Assembly: GCA_944391725.1 (NCBI GenBank)
Contig: CALXUQ010000011.1
Span: forward strand, 1-40,248
DNA: 40,248 nucleotides
Source of the DNA: an uncultured Alphaproteobacteria bacterium
Lineage (GTDB): Bacteria; Pseudomonadota; Alphaproteobacteria; RF32; CAG-239
Direction: 5' to 3'
Shown here: in pieces, positions 19,359-27,596 of the stretch
How positions within the stretch are numbered: position 1 is the stretch's first letter
Layout of the letters: each line of letters starts with the position of its first letter
Program-made: the position numbers and the translations under genes
The notes under the pieces: model-generated
The model's database searches: none
What the model was told of the DNA's origin: nothing
The model's input: only the letters and a program-made list of their open reading frames with translations

Positions 19359-21122
19359 TTATTTTAACTGTGCGCGGTACAACGAGGCATAAATGCTGTT
19401 TTCTTTATTGATTAGTTCGTCGTGGCTGCCCATCTCAACTATCTCTCCATAGTTTACCACCACGATTTTATCAGCATTCCTTACTGTGGACAGACGGTGG
19501 GCAATAATCAATACCGTACGGTCTTTCATCAGATTGTCAATTGCCTGTTGTACAACGGCTTCCGATTTGTTATCAAGTGCAGATGTAGCTTCGTCCAAAA
19601 TCACTATCGGAGCATTTTTAATAAAAGCTCTGGCAATGGCGATGCGTTGCTTTTGCCCGCCGGACAATAGCACCCCTCTTTCGCCAATCTGCGTATCCAA
19701 GCCTTTATCTAAACTCTTTATAAATTCTTCTAGGCAAGCGGCCTTAATGGCCTTGTCAATCTCTGCAGGACTGGCATCTTCTTTACCTAACAAAATATTA
19801 TCCCGAATCGTGCCGGCAAACAAGAAATTGTCCTGAAAGACTACGGCAATTTTGTCGCGGAGCGAAATTAAATCTATGTCTCTGACGTCACGACCATCAA
19901 TCAATACGGCTCCGGATTTGACATCATAAAAACGCGGTAACAAATTAACCAAAGTTGTCTTGCCGCCGCCGGAATTGCCTACAAAAGCAATGGTTTCACC
20001 TACTTTGATGTTTAAGTTAACATTTTTGAGCACCGGTTTGTTTTTGACATATTCAAAGCAGACGTTCTTATACTCTATGCCGCTATTAATTTTTTCTAAT
20101 TTTATTGCATTGGGCTTATTGCAAATGCGAGGCTTTTGCTCCAGCAAACTGAATACTCTTTCCATTGCCATCAATGCCATCTGCACGGAGTTATAATTGT
20201 TGCCGATGGATTTGATGGGATTGTACAACATTATCAGTGCAGTAATAAATGAGACAAAGTTCCCGGCAGTTATTTCGCCGTGGACTATCAAATAACTTCC
20301 CAGCCAGATAATGATGGCAATACCGAGCGATACAATAAAATGCATCAGCGGCGACATTAATCCCGTACGCTGAATTACCTTGATGCCCAGCTTAAACACT
20401 GAGCGCAAAGTCTCGCGAAAACGCTGGTCTTGATAATCGTACAAATTGTAGGAAGTAACAATGCGGTTGCCGCTGAAAGTTTCATTGTAGTGAGTCATGA
20501 CCGCAGCTCCGGAGAAAATGGTCTTGTCCATGACGGATTTTATTCTTCTTCTCACCGTGGTTAGCGGATACAGAGCCCCAAACAAAACTGCTACTGCAAC
20601 CAATGCCAGCTCCCATGAGTTGTAAAACAAAACGGCAATCAATGAAACTGATGAAAAAACGCGCGTGGTGAACAGTTTGAGGTTGGACAGCAGGCCGTTG
20701 CAGGCCATATCGACGTCATTGTTAAACCGAAACTGAATATCACCGGAGGTCGACTTATCAAAAAACGTGGCATCATATGTCATAAGCTTGTCAAACAAAT
20801 CTATTTTGACATCATTGGCAATTTTACGCCCTACCCAAGTATTTAAATATGTGGCAGTATAGTTTAAGAGACTTTGCAGGCAACTAAATACAATTATCAA
20901 AAGCGGAATATAGGCCGTGGAAGAAGTATTTTTTTCAACCATAACCACATCCATATAGGGCTTGAGAGACCACGCAATGACCGCATCCATAGAGCCAATC
21001 GGAATGGTTATCAAAACGGCTAACAGCGCCCTCACCCAATATGGTTTTACGTAAGGCATAATTTTGCGATAATTACTTACAATATAGAGCGAGTTAAATT
21101 TTTCTTTTAGTTTTTTAAACAT
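19359..21122 (-). CDS. MsbA-type ABC exporter (lipid/LPS flippase family), fused membrane and ATPase domains
   Basis: This 587-residue half-transporter works as a homodimer in the inner membrane. Residues 1-320 form the six-helix exporter domain, with hydrophobic stretches near 33-50, 70-90, 155-190 and 260-300. The ATPase domain has Walker A GNSGGGKTT, a Q-loop at VFQDN, the signature LSGGQKQR, Walker B IVILDEATSALD and the switch His in AHRLSTV. The layout and LPS context fit MsbA, which flips lipid A-core. Export of another lipid-linked product cannot be excluded, because related exporters look alike. It has a good upstream promoter of its own and is not obviously co-transcribed with the glycan genes that follow it on the map. 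Confidence 0.85.
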   Translation of the reverse strand: MFKKLKEKFNSLYIVSNYRKIMPYVKPYWVRALLAVLITIPIGSMDAVIAWSLKPYMDVVMVEKNTSSTAYIPLLIIVFSCLQSLLNYTATYLNTWVGRKIANDVKIDLFDKLMTYDATFFDKSTSGDIQFRFNNDVDMACNGLLSNLKLFTTRVFSSVSLIAVLFYNSWELALVAVAVLFGALYPLTTVRRRIKSVMDKTIFSGAAVMTHYNETFSGNRIVTSYNLYDYQDQRFRETLRSVFKLGIKVIQRTGLMSPLMHFIVSLGIAIIIWLGSYLIVHGEITAGNFVSFITALIMLYNPIKSIGNNYNSVQMALMAMERVFSLLEQKPRICNKPNAIKLEKINSGIEYKNVCFEYVKNKPVLKNVNLNIKVGETIAFVGNSGGGKTTLVNLLPRFYDVKSGAVLIDGRDVRDIDLISLRDKIAVVFQDNFLFAGTIRDNILLGKEDASPAEIDKAIKAACLEEFIKSLDKGLDTQIGERGVLLSGGQKQRIAIARAFIKNAPIVILDEATSALDNKSEAVVQQAIDNLMKDRTVLIIAHRLSTVRNADKIVVVNYGEIVEMGSHDELINKENSIYASLYRAQLK

Positions 21123-21152
21123 TGCAGGCCTTGTGTACGTACTAACGTTTTA

Positions 21153-21181
21153 TGTATAATATACTTTTAATATGATGTCTA
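21153..21181 (-). promoter_or_regulatory. Promoter of the MsbA-type exporter
   Basis: On the minus strand TAGACA (21176-21181) and TATACA (21153-21158) are separated by exactly 17 bp, ending 30 bp before the start codon. This is the best sigma70-like match noticed in the window. Confidence 0.6.
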
Positions 21182-21333
21182 TATTTTAAGTTAATGCGGG
21201 GTAAGAGCAAAGCTGATATTGCACATTAATTTACGATGATATATCATTGATAATGATAGTTTTTATCCATATGCAACTTACTGACAAATGTGGACATAAT
21301 TTGGGTATAACACAACTGCACAATATTAATTGA

Positions 21334-22257
21334 CTACTTCTCCAGAGATTTTATCCTTTCTGTTATCACAGTGGAAATATCATACACCTTTACAAAGTCA
21401 TCTTGAATTTGATGAGCATTAAGATGTGTATTTGTACATAGAATCTTTTTTATATAGCCGCAAGATTTCAGTTTTTGAAGGGCGCCGGAAACAAATATCC
21501 CATGCACTGTAATGACATATACATCTTTTGCACCGGCATTTTTGTATGCTTCTGCAGCATGAATTAATGATGTACCGGAACGTATCATATCATCAAAAAT
21601 CACAATATTTTTGTCTTTAACTTCGGCATTAAGAGCCACGACCTCGGTTTTCGAACCGGATATACGTTTTTTCATAATATAGGCTGTTTCCAAATGCAAT
21701 TCATTGCCCATTTTTTCAATCCACTTGGCGCGCCCCATATCGGTTGAGGCCAAAACGATATCCTTGCCAAATTGTAACAACATATCCTTAATCACGGACC
21801 ACGAGGTCAAATGAACGGGATGAATGGTATTTTCAAAATAATATTGCGTCCCCAACGAGTGCAAATCCATCATATACACAAAATTTCCGAGCGGTGCCTG
21901 CGGAATGGAGCTGATTAAATTGGCAATATTTTTGGCCGTAACCACCTCCCCTTCTTTGACCGCTCTTTCCATGGTGGAATAGCCAAAATAAGGAATAACG
22001 ATATGCAAAGAAGAACATTGCTCACGAACCAAAGTGGCCGCCACATTATAAAGCTCAAAAATACTTTCATCATCTACCGTTCCGGCAATATAAACCGCCG
22101 GTTTATGGCGCAATTGCTCCGGATTAACAATTTTCCAATAATGCTCACCATCGGGAAATGTCTCGGTCTCTATCTCGACATCATCAAAACACGCCCCTTG
22201 CTTTAATATATTCCGCTTCAAGTATTCATACTTTTGAGATGAGAGAATGTTTATCAT
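21334..22257 (-). CDS. Divergent ribose-phosphate pyrophosphokinase (PRPP synthetase)-like protein
   Basis: PRPP synthetases transfer pyrophosphate from ATP to ribose 5-phosphate. The 307-residue chain keeps the family's frame: FPDGE (34-38), IPYFGY (88-93), DLH (131-133), the KKR flexible-loop residues (196-198) and a PRPP-binding loop FDDMIRSGTS (221-230). It departs from class I enzymes at the adenine-binding stretch, where the usual ARQDRR is replaced by STMERA followed by KEGEVVTA. As I recall, that resembles the plant class II (phosphate-independent) enzymes. AAGGAA precedes the ATG. It follows the acyltransferase gene by 17 bp and is the last gene of the glycan block. It could supply PRPP or act on another sugar phosphate. 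Confidence 0.8.
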   Translation of the reverse strand: MINILSSQKYEYLKRNILKQGACFDDVEIETETFPDGEHYWKIVNPEQLRHKPAVYIAGTVDDESIFELYNVAATLVREQCSSLHIVIPYFGYSTMERAVKEGEVVTAKNIANLISSIPQAPLGNFVYMMDLHSLGTQYYFENTIHPVHLTSWSVIKDMLLQFGKDIVLASTDMGRAKWIEKMGNELHLETAYIMKKRISGSKTEVVALNAEVKDKNIVIFDDMIRSGTSLIHAAEAYKNAGAKDVYVITVHGIFVSGALQKLKSCGYIKKILCTNTHLNAHQIQDDFVKVYDISTVITERIKSLEK

Positions 22258-22274
22258 TTAATGTTCCTTGATAC

Positions 22275-22958
22275 TCAATTTTCAGAAAATTCTTTGGTAC
22301 TCATCCTACTCCAAGACACTCCTCTTTTAATAATTTTTGCAGGATTTCCGGCAAGAACAACATTTTCTTCATTAATTGTTTGTGTTAAAACAGATGAAGC
22401 TGCGAGAATAGAATTTTTTGCTAATCCTCCATTTTTATAAATAGAACAATTATAGCCAATCCAACAATGTTCTCCAATAACAAGCTCCTTGGGAGGGAAT
22501 TTAAGAATTTTTTTACTTTTAATGTCGTACACAGCATGTCCATCAGCAGTCCATATAACAATATTACTTGAGAACATACAATCTTGCTTTATGTGCAAAG
22601 ATGAATTTTCGTGAACCCAAATGGTCGCGCCACCTGTAAAACTTGTATATTTTTCTATAATAATGTTTTGTTTCTCGCCATTATGTATTGAGAAAAAACA
22701 TCCTTCTAAATAGATATAATTTTCAAAGACAACATGTGCTCCTATAGATTTTGTAATGTAAATATTGCAATTTACAAACTTACCTATTGGTAACATTATT
22801 TCTATTTCATTATCATTGCCTTCAATATATATGTTTAACCCTTGTAATTGATGGTGTATCTCTGTTTTTTCATGTGTTTCAGCATCTACTAAATATACAT
22901 GATTATTGCTTCCATTAAAACTAAAAGTTTTTTCCGTCAAAAAAGTATCAGGTTTCAT
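22275..22958 (-). CDS. Hexapeptide-repeat acyltransferase (left-handed beta-helix), likely sugar O-acetyltransferase
   Basis: The 227-residue protein has an N-terminal beta-rich half of short strands. From about residue 115 it shows left-handed beta-helix repeats with hydrophobic residues every six (IWVHENSSLHI, NIVIWTADGH, IGEHCWIGYNCSIYKNG), ending in AGNPAKIIKRGV, the usual acetyltransferase closing motif. Enzymes of this class acetylate or acylate sugars of surface polysaccharides from acetyl-CoA in the cytoplasm. The gene is strongly A+T-rich and lies between the DUF1796 gene (63-bp gap) and the PRPP-synthetase-like gene, in the same direction. The acceptor sugar is unknown. Confidence 0.82.
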   Translation of the reverse strand: MKPDTFLTEKTFSFNGSNNHVYLVDAETHEKTEIHHQLQGLNIYIEGNDNEIEIMLPIGKFVNCNIYITKSIGAHVVFENYIYLEGCFFSIHNGEKQNIIIEKYTSFTGGATIWVHENSSLHIKQDCMFSSNIVIWTADGHAVYDIKSKKILKFPPKELVIGEHCWIGYNCSIYKNGGLAKNSILAASSVLTQTINEENVVLAGNPAKIIKRGVSWSRMSTKEFSEN

Positions 22959-23021
22959 TGATTATGCCTTCATCATAATATTGTTAACACGATTTTTAAC
23001 TCATTTGTCACAGAATATGTT

Positions 23022-24527
23022 TTATTTAGGCTGAATGTATTTTATATTTTTAAATATTACCCACAACTTGCCAAAATCAACTTCCCAATCAAACTCTCCT
23101 TGCTTCCATTTATAATCATAATAATAATAAAACACATGGTTATTTAACCTATGACAAATAGGCACATCTTGTTCGGTTTGATAATGAATATAATATATAT
23201 CAATCTGTTTATTAGCTCCAAATTTATTTAATATTTTTAACCAACAGTTAACAGTATCAATTTCAGAAGCAGGCTTATCCTGGCCATTTGGGCGCTCTAA
23301 ATATATAATAGCTATTCTAGAGCTATTGTTAAGATTGGTAAGCAATCGAGAAATTCTTCTATCATATTTTTCTTTAACAGGCAGATATGAATCCTCTATA
23401 TTTGATGAATTTTCAATAAAATCATGATTATAAACAAGCTGTGTTCTTCTATTTTTCCATACAGCGTGTTTAGTATTAGACGTCATAAATTCTAATTCAA
23501 AATCTTCCTTATTGAACCAATCTTTGAAATCATTAATCAAATAATCACATCGACTAACAAAATCTGAGCCCCAAAGCCAGTCAAAAGGATATGATTTATC
23601 TTGAAGGTTACATCTTCGCATCATATCTGTACACGTACAGGCGGAGCCTATTGAAAATAAGAAATCATATTCTCTATCTTTAGGAACAACTGTCTCATTT
23701 TGGGATAACATATTGATAACTTTTTGCAATTGGGTGTTTAACATACTATATTTTTCATCTATAAATGGATTGAGGCTATCAATTTTTTGATTTATTATAT
23801 GACATTCCAAAAAAGAATTTTTCATTTGCTCTAATGAAGATGATGAACAGTAGTTCTTGAGTATGTCAGCAATTACACTCTCATTTCCTAAAAAATTTTG
23901 TATTTTATCTTCCACCATAGAAAAAACAGTATTCATATAAACACAATGCACATTTTCAGACAATTTTTTAATAGTGTACTGATAAGGATTATAATGTAAG
24001 TTATTCATAATGTAGAGAAAATCAATTGTCTTATCTTTAAACTTTTTAGCTAACTTTTCTTGTTGTTGTATTAGATATTCTTCTGAAAAACCTTCATCTC
24101 GAGATAGATAAACAAATAGAACATTATCACTAAAATTCACAGCACTATAAAACCGATCTATACGTCTTTTGTACTTATCTTTAATATTATTAAATACATT
24201 TTCAAAGCTTTGCGTTAAAGGGAAATCATGCTGATATTGTAGTCCTGTTTTTTGATTAACCATCCATCTACAATTTTTGTCCCACCACCGTTGTTCATCA
24301 TTCAAATCAGTGCCATATTCAACAAAGTCTTCTTGATTAAAAAAATCATTAAAATCGTTGCAAATTAAATCAATCTTTCCAGACAGGCCTCCTTTACCGG
24401 CACATTCTAGAATCCCTGCTGACCAGTCAAACGGAAAGCTTTTATTTTGCAAGAAATGCTTACGCAGTATCATTGAGCAAGAACAAAATTGTCCTAGTGG
24501 TATTACTACATCATAGTATTTAATCAT
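23022..24527 (-). CDS. Protein with two tandem DUF1796 (putative papain-like cysteine peptidase) domains
   Basis: The 501-residue chain is an internal duplication. Domain 1 starts VVIPLGQFCSCSMILR with NKSFPFDW, NDFNDFFNQEDF and YQHDF. Domain 2, from about residue 286, starts FLFSIGSACTCTDMMRR with DKSYPFDW, NDFKDWFNKEDF and YNHDF. Each half keeps a C-x-C pair (15/17 and 297/299) and a His-Asp (100/101 and 368/369), plus a later RRI-x-R helix and an I/V-x-Y-L-x-R strand. DUF1796 proteins are annotated as putative cysteine peptidases and often lie in polysaccharide loci; activity is unproven. AAGGAAAA precedes the ATG. The gene is very A+T-rich and sits between the GT8 and acyltransferase genes. 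Confidence 0.8.
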   Translation of the reverse strand: MIKYYDVVIPLGQFCSCSMILRKHFLQNKSFPFDWSAGILECAGKGGLSGKIDLICNDFNDFFNQEDFVEYGTDLNDEQRWWDKNCRWMVNQKTGLQYQHDFPLTQSFENVFNNIKDKYKRRIDRFYSAVNFSDNVLFVYLSRDEGFSEEYLIQQQEKLAKKFKDKTIDFLYIMNNLHYNPYQYTIKKLSENVHCVYMNTVFSMVEDKIQNFLGNESVIADILKNYCSSSSLEQMKNSFLECHIINQKIDSLNPFIDEKYSMLNTQLQKVINMLSQNETVVPKDREYDFLFSIGSACTCTDMMRRCNLQDKSYPFDWLWGSDFVSRCDYLINDFKDWFNKEDFELEFMTSNTKHAVWKNRRTQLVYNHDFIENSSNIEDSYLPVKEKYDRRISRLLTNLNNSSRIAIIYLERPNGQDKPASEIDTVNCWLKILNKFGANKQIDIYYIHYQTEQDVPICHRLNNHVFYYYYDYKWKQGEFDWEVDFGKLWVIFKNIKYIQPK

Positions 24528-24565
24528 TATATTTTCCTTCTTATATATCTTCTATATTCTCAAGG

Positions 24566-25675
24566 TTAACCCAAATTTCCCTTGTGAGTTATTTTTAAAA
24601 ATTTTACACAATTAAAGATGTACCAATATTGTGAATTTTGAGAAATTTTTCTTTTTAAAAATGGGACACATCCAAACAAATAAATATAAGTTTTATTCTC
24701 CACATATTTTATTCTGAACAATAACAAATATTTAAATAGATAAATTTTTTTATTTGTGCTTTTAGGAGCTTTATTAGTGATTTGCTTAGAAACGGGTGAC
24801 ATGTGACAATAATAATGCCATACTTCATAAAAATGCTTCACATTTCTATTTAGCCAAGGTTTGTTTCCTCCTGCATAATGGTATATAACTGGAGATTTAA
24901 ACGCTTTTTTAATCTGCTTTTTTGAATAAATTGGAGAAATGTAGGAATCAGTATATGAAATGTCACAAAATACATTGTAAGAAGGATCTAAATATATTAT
25001 GTCATTATGATATTTTTGTCCTAATATTGCATTTAATGTATCTTGATCAGCGTAAGGAGGATTAGGATAACGTTGCAGAAAATCCAAGCATTGCTCAAAG
25101 ATCATCAATTCCTTAGCCTTTTTAACATTAATTAACAAAAAGCCAGCATTAAAATATGGAGCTTTATAGGGATTTTCATTGAACAAAAAAAAGTCAGATA
25201 TATTTGATAGATGCTTTAATAAAGTTTCTTTATGAGCCATTGCAAATATTTCTACAACAACGGCAGCAAGCTTATTAGGGCTTAAATTTTTATATATAGG
25301 AGATAAATCTTTTCCTACAATCATATCTCCATCTATATAAAAACATTTATCAACATCTTCTGGTAAAATTTTGAACAAAAGCAGTCTATAATAAGTAGCT
25401 AAAGAGATATATTGCAGAGTAAAGGTGGATGTATCAACACTTTTAAAATATTCTAAATATTGATCCATAGGCATATTTACAATCTCACATGTTCTATGTT
25501 TTTTTATTTCAGAAACAATATCCAGCTCTGTTTGAGTATATCCTGTTGTAAACAAAAAGAATCTTGGAACATATGATTTGTGTGTGTGTTTTAAGATTGA
25601 AGTCATTAAAACAGTTATTGGTATCACATAATTTTTATCGCTAGTAATAACAAAATTCATATATTTTTTAACCAT
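24566..25675 (-). CDS. Family 8 glycosyltransferase with LFG-repeat tail
   Basis: GT8 enzymes are retaining transferases that move glucose or galactose from UDP-sugars in LPS-type glycans. The 369-residue chain begins NFVITSDKNYVIPITVLMTS. It has the metal-binding DxD as YIDGDMIVG (115-117), YFNAGFLLIN (173-182), the YADQDTLN acceptor-side motif and HYAGGNKPW (265-273), all diagnostic. The last ~60 residues (24569-24748) are a basic, aromatic tail with degenerate repeats such as YIYLFGCVPFLKRK. The start overlaps the upstream HAD gene by 8 bp, with GAAAGGG ahead of the ATG. The base composition is very A+T-rich. The acceptor is unknown. Confidence 0.9.
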   Translation of the reverse strand: MVKKYMNFVITSDKNYVIPITVLMTSILKHTHKSYVPRFFLFTTGYTQTELDIVSEIKKHRTCEIVNMPMDQYLEYFKSVDTSTFTLQYISLATYYRLLLFKILPEDVDKCFYIDGDMIVGKDLSPIYKNLSPNKLAAVVVEIFAMAHKETLLKHLSNISDFFLFNENPYKAPYFNAGFLLINVKKAKELMIFEQCLDFLQRYPNPPYADQDTLNAILGQKYHNDIIYLDPSYNVFCDISYTDSYISPIYSKKQIKKAFKSPVIYHYAGGNKPWLNRNVKHFYEVWHYYCHMSPVSKQITNKAPKSTNKKIYLFKYLLLFRIKYVENKTYIYLFGCVPFLKRKISQNSQYWYIFNCVKFLKITHKGNLG

Positions 25676-27596
25676 TTTTTTCCCTTTCAGTAATGTTAAT
25701 TAATGGAATTCCACAAAGTTGATAAGAAATTTTTGATTCTTTTTTCTTTATTTTCCAAACAGGAAGTCCAAAAATTTTATATATTCGCTTCCTTGAAAGG
25801 GTTAAAATATTTAAAATAGGGATAAATCCAAATAATTTAATATTTAAAATAGAAGCTTTCTCTTTAACTTTTTGTTGTTCATTTGTAAACCACGGTTTGC
25901 AAATAGGTACATACACACTATGATTAGAATCATATCCATGTTTTATTTGAGATATGAAAGGCTTTTCTTCGTCTGTTGGTATTAAAATAAATTTATTAAT
26001 CCATGCTGTAATTTCTTTTGCTGTAAAATCTATCGAAATTTTTCCAAAAAACTTTGTGATAACATGTGCAAATAAAACTGCACCTTCTGAAACTTTTGGA
26101 TATACTTTAATCCGTATTGCTTCTTCTTTAGAAATTTTTTTATAAATGGGTTTCCCTGATTTTATATCTTCAATCGGGGGTTCTGGCGCAGTAATAAGGA
26201 ACTCCATAAAATCCCAGTCTGCAAATTCCCAATTATGACTTATCTGATATGTATTTGTTTCAAATTTACTATTATCAACATGTGGTGAATCTAACAAAAA
26301 CCAATAAAATCCAATGATTTTTTTCTTTAAAGGTTCTAACAAACCCGTCAAAAGACGCTGAGAAGACAAATGAATGCTACATGTATCAACAATAGCAATT
26401 TTTGTATCTTTAATATATGGTTTCAAATAAGATAAATATGTTTCTTTTTTTTGTGTCGCTAATCGTTTGTAAATATTAAAGTATTTTTGTATAAATGATA
26501 TTCCTTCTTGACATGTTGATATGGTTTTAGGGGTATGCTTTTTTAAGATTTTATCTTGCGCGCAATATGTATAAATAATCTTTTTTACAGCTGATATCCC
26601 TTCTTTTTCATCTGTTTTAACCTTTCCCTGATAATTTAAATTGAATAAAATATCAAAAATTCTAGATGCATAAACATAATATGTTTCAAATTTTTTTTCA
26701 TCATCAAGATAATTAAATATTTTTTGTAATGTATATCCATCTCGCGCAACAAATAATACATTTTTAATTTTCTTTTGAAGTAATTCACATTTTAACCATT
26801 TCATGTATCCATATATTACAGGTCCAGCATATTTAAAACCAAATTTTTTCCAATAATTTTGTTCTTCAATTGCATAAATATAAGACAATATTCCTATCAT
26901 AATTGAGCTATTTAATGATTTATTTTCTTCTATAAATGACTTAACTCTAATGTCATCTTGCATAAATTCATCTAGAGGTTTAGGTATATGTATGGCAGAA
27001 ATTCCTAGTGACATCGGTATATTAAAATCACTATGCAAATTATCCCCAATGTGTAAAATATCTTTTGGTTCAATTTGTAAATCTGTTAAAACTAAACGAA
27101 ATAAATTGCCAGAACATTTCATTTTATTATATGTTGATGATACATACAGTTTTTCAATATTTTTATAGCCTTTATCTTGTAATATCTTTAATAAAACATC
27201 TTCTGATAGATACATATCTGAAATAATGTATATCTTTTTTTTATGTTTAACAGCATAATCATATAGCTTTTTCACCTTTGGATTTGCTTGAAGTACTGTG
27301 CTTTCATATGAAATTTCAAGATCTTTAAACCTCTTAAATTTTTCTTCTATTACTTGATAGATATCGTTAATTGATATGTCTTCAAAATCTGGATATAATT
27401 TGCGTGCATTTTGTTCTGCTAAGATGCGTGCTTGTGCAAAACCAGGAGCATTTTCGAGTTTTTCCATATGTTCAAACAAATCAACCGGTCTTACATATGG
27501 TCTAACCAGCAATGTGTCAAAAATGTCAAATGAAACAACTTTGGCCTTATTAATTTGTTTTTTGATTTTTTCTAAAAGTAATTTATCTTTTGCCAT
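25668..27596 (-). CDS. Two-part HAD protein (COG5610 type) with LFG-repeat tail, paralogue 1
   Basis: Residues 1-210 are a HAD hydrolase with nucleophile motif VVSFDIFDTLL (Asp24, Asp27), IISDMYLS and HIGDNLHSDF. Residues 240-560 form a second conserved region with KNVLFVARDGYTLQKIF, IAIVDTCSIH and LITAPEPPI, matching its neighbour throughout. The last ~63 residues (25671-25859) contain repeats like IKLFGFIPIL, YKIFGLPVWKIK and YQLCGIPLINI. Such proteins recur in capsule and LPS loci, but their substrate is not known to me. I chose the ATG at 27596 because GGAGG lies at ideal distance; a start at 27623 would add nine residues. It overlaps the upstream paralogue by 14 bp. Confidence 0.82.
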   Translation of the reverse strand: MAKDKLLLEKIKKQINKAKVVSFDIFDTLLVRPYVRPVDLFEHMEKLENAPGFAQARILAEQNARKLYPDFEDISINDIYQVIEEKFKRFKDLEISYESTVLQANPKVKKLYDYAVKHKKKIYIISDMYLSEDVLLKILQDKGYKNIEKLYVSSTYNKMKCSGNLFRLVLTDLQIEPKDILHIGDNLHSDFNIPMSLGISAIHIPKPLDEFMQDDIRVKSFIEENKSLNSSIMIGILSYIYAIEEQNYWKKFGFKYAGPVIYGYMKWLKCELLQKKIKNVLFVARDGYTLQKIFNYLDDEKKFETYYVYASRIFDILFNLNYQGKVKTDEKEGISAVKKIIYTYCAQDKILKKHTPKTISTCQEGISFIQKYFNIYKRLATQKKETYLSYLKPYIKDTKIAIVDTCSIHLSSQRLLTGLLEPLKKKIIGFYWFLLDSPHVDNSKFETNTYQISHNWEFADWDFMEFLITAPEPPIEDIKSGKPIYKKISKEEAIRIKVYPKVSEGAVLFAHVITKFFGKISIDFTAKEITAWINKFILIPTDEEKPFISQIKHGYDSNHSVYVPICKPWFTNEQQKVKEKASILNIKLFGFIPILNILTLSRKRIYKIFGLPVWKIKKKESKISYQLCGIPLINITEREKNG

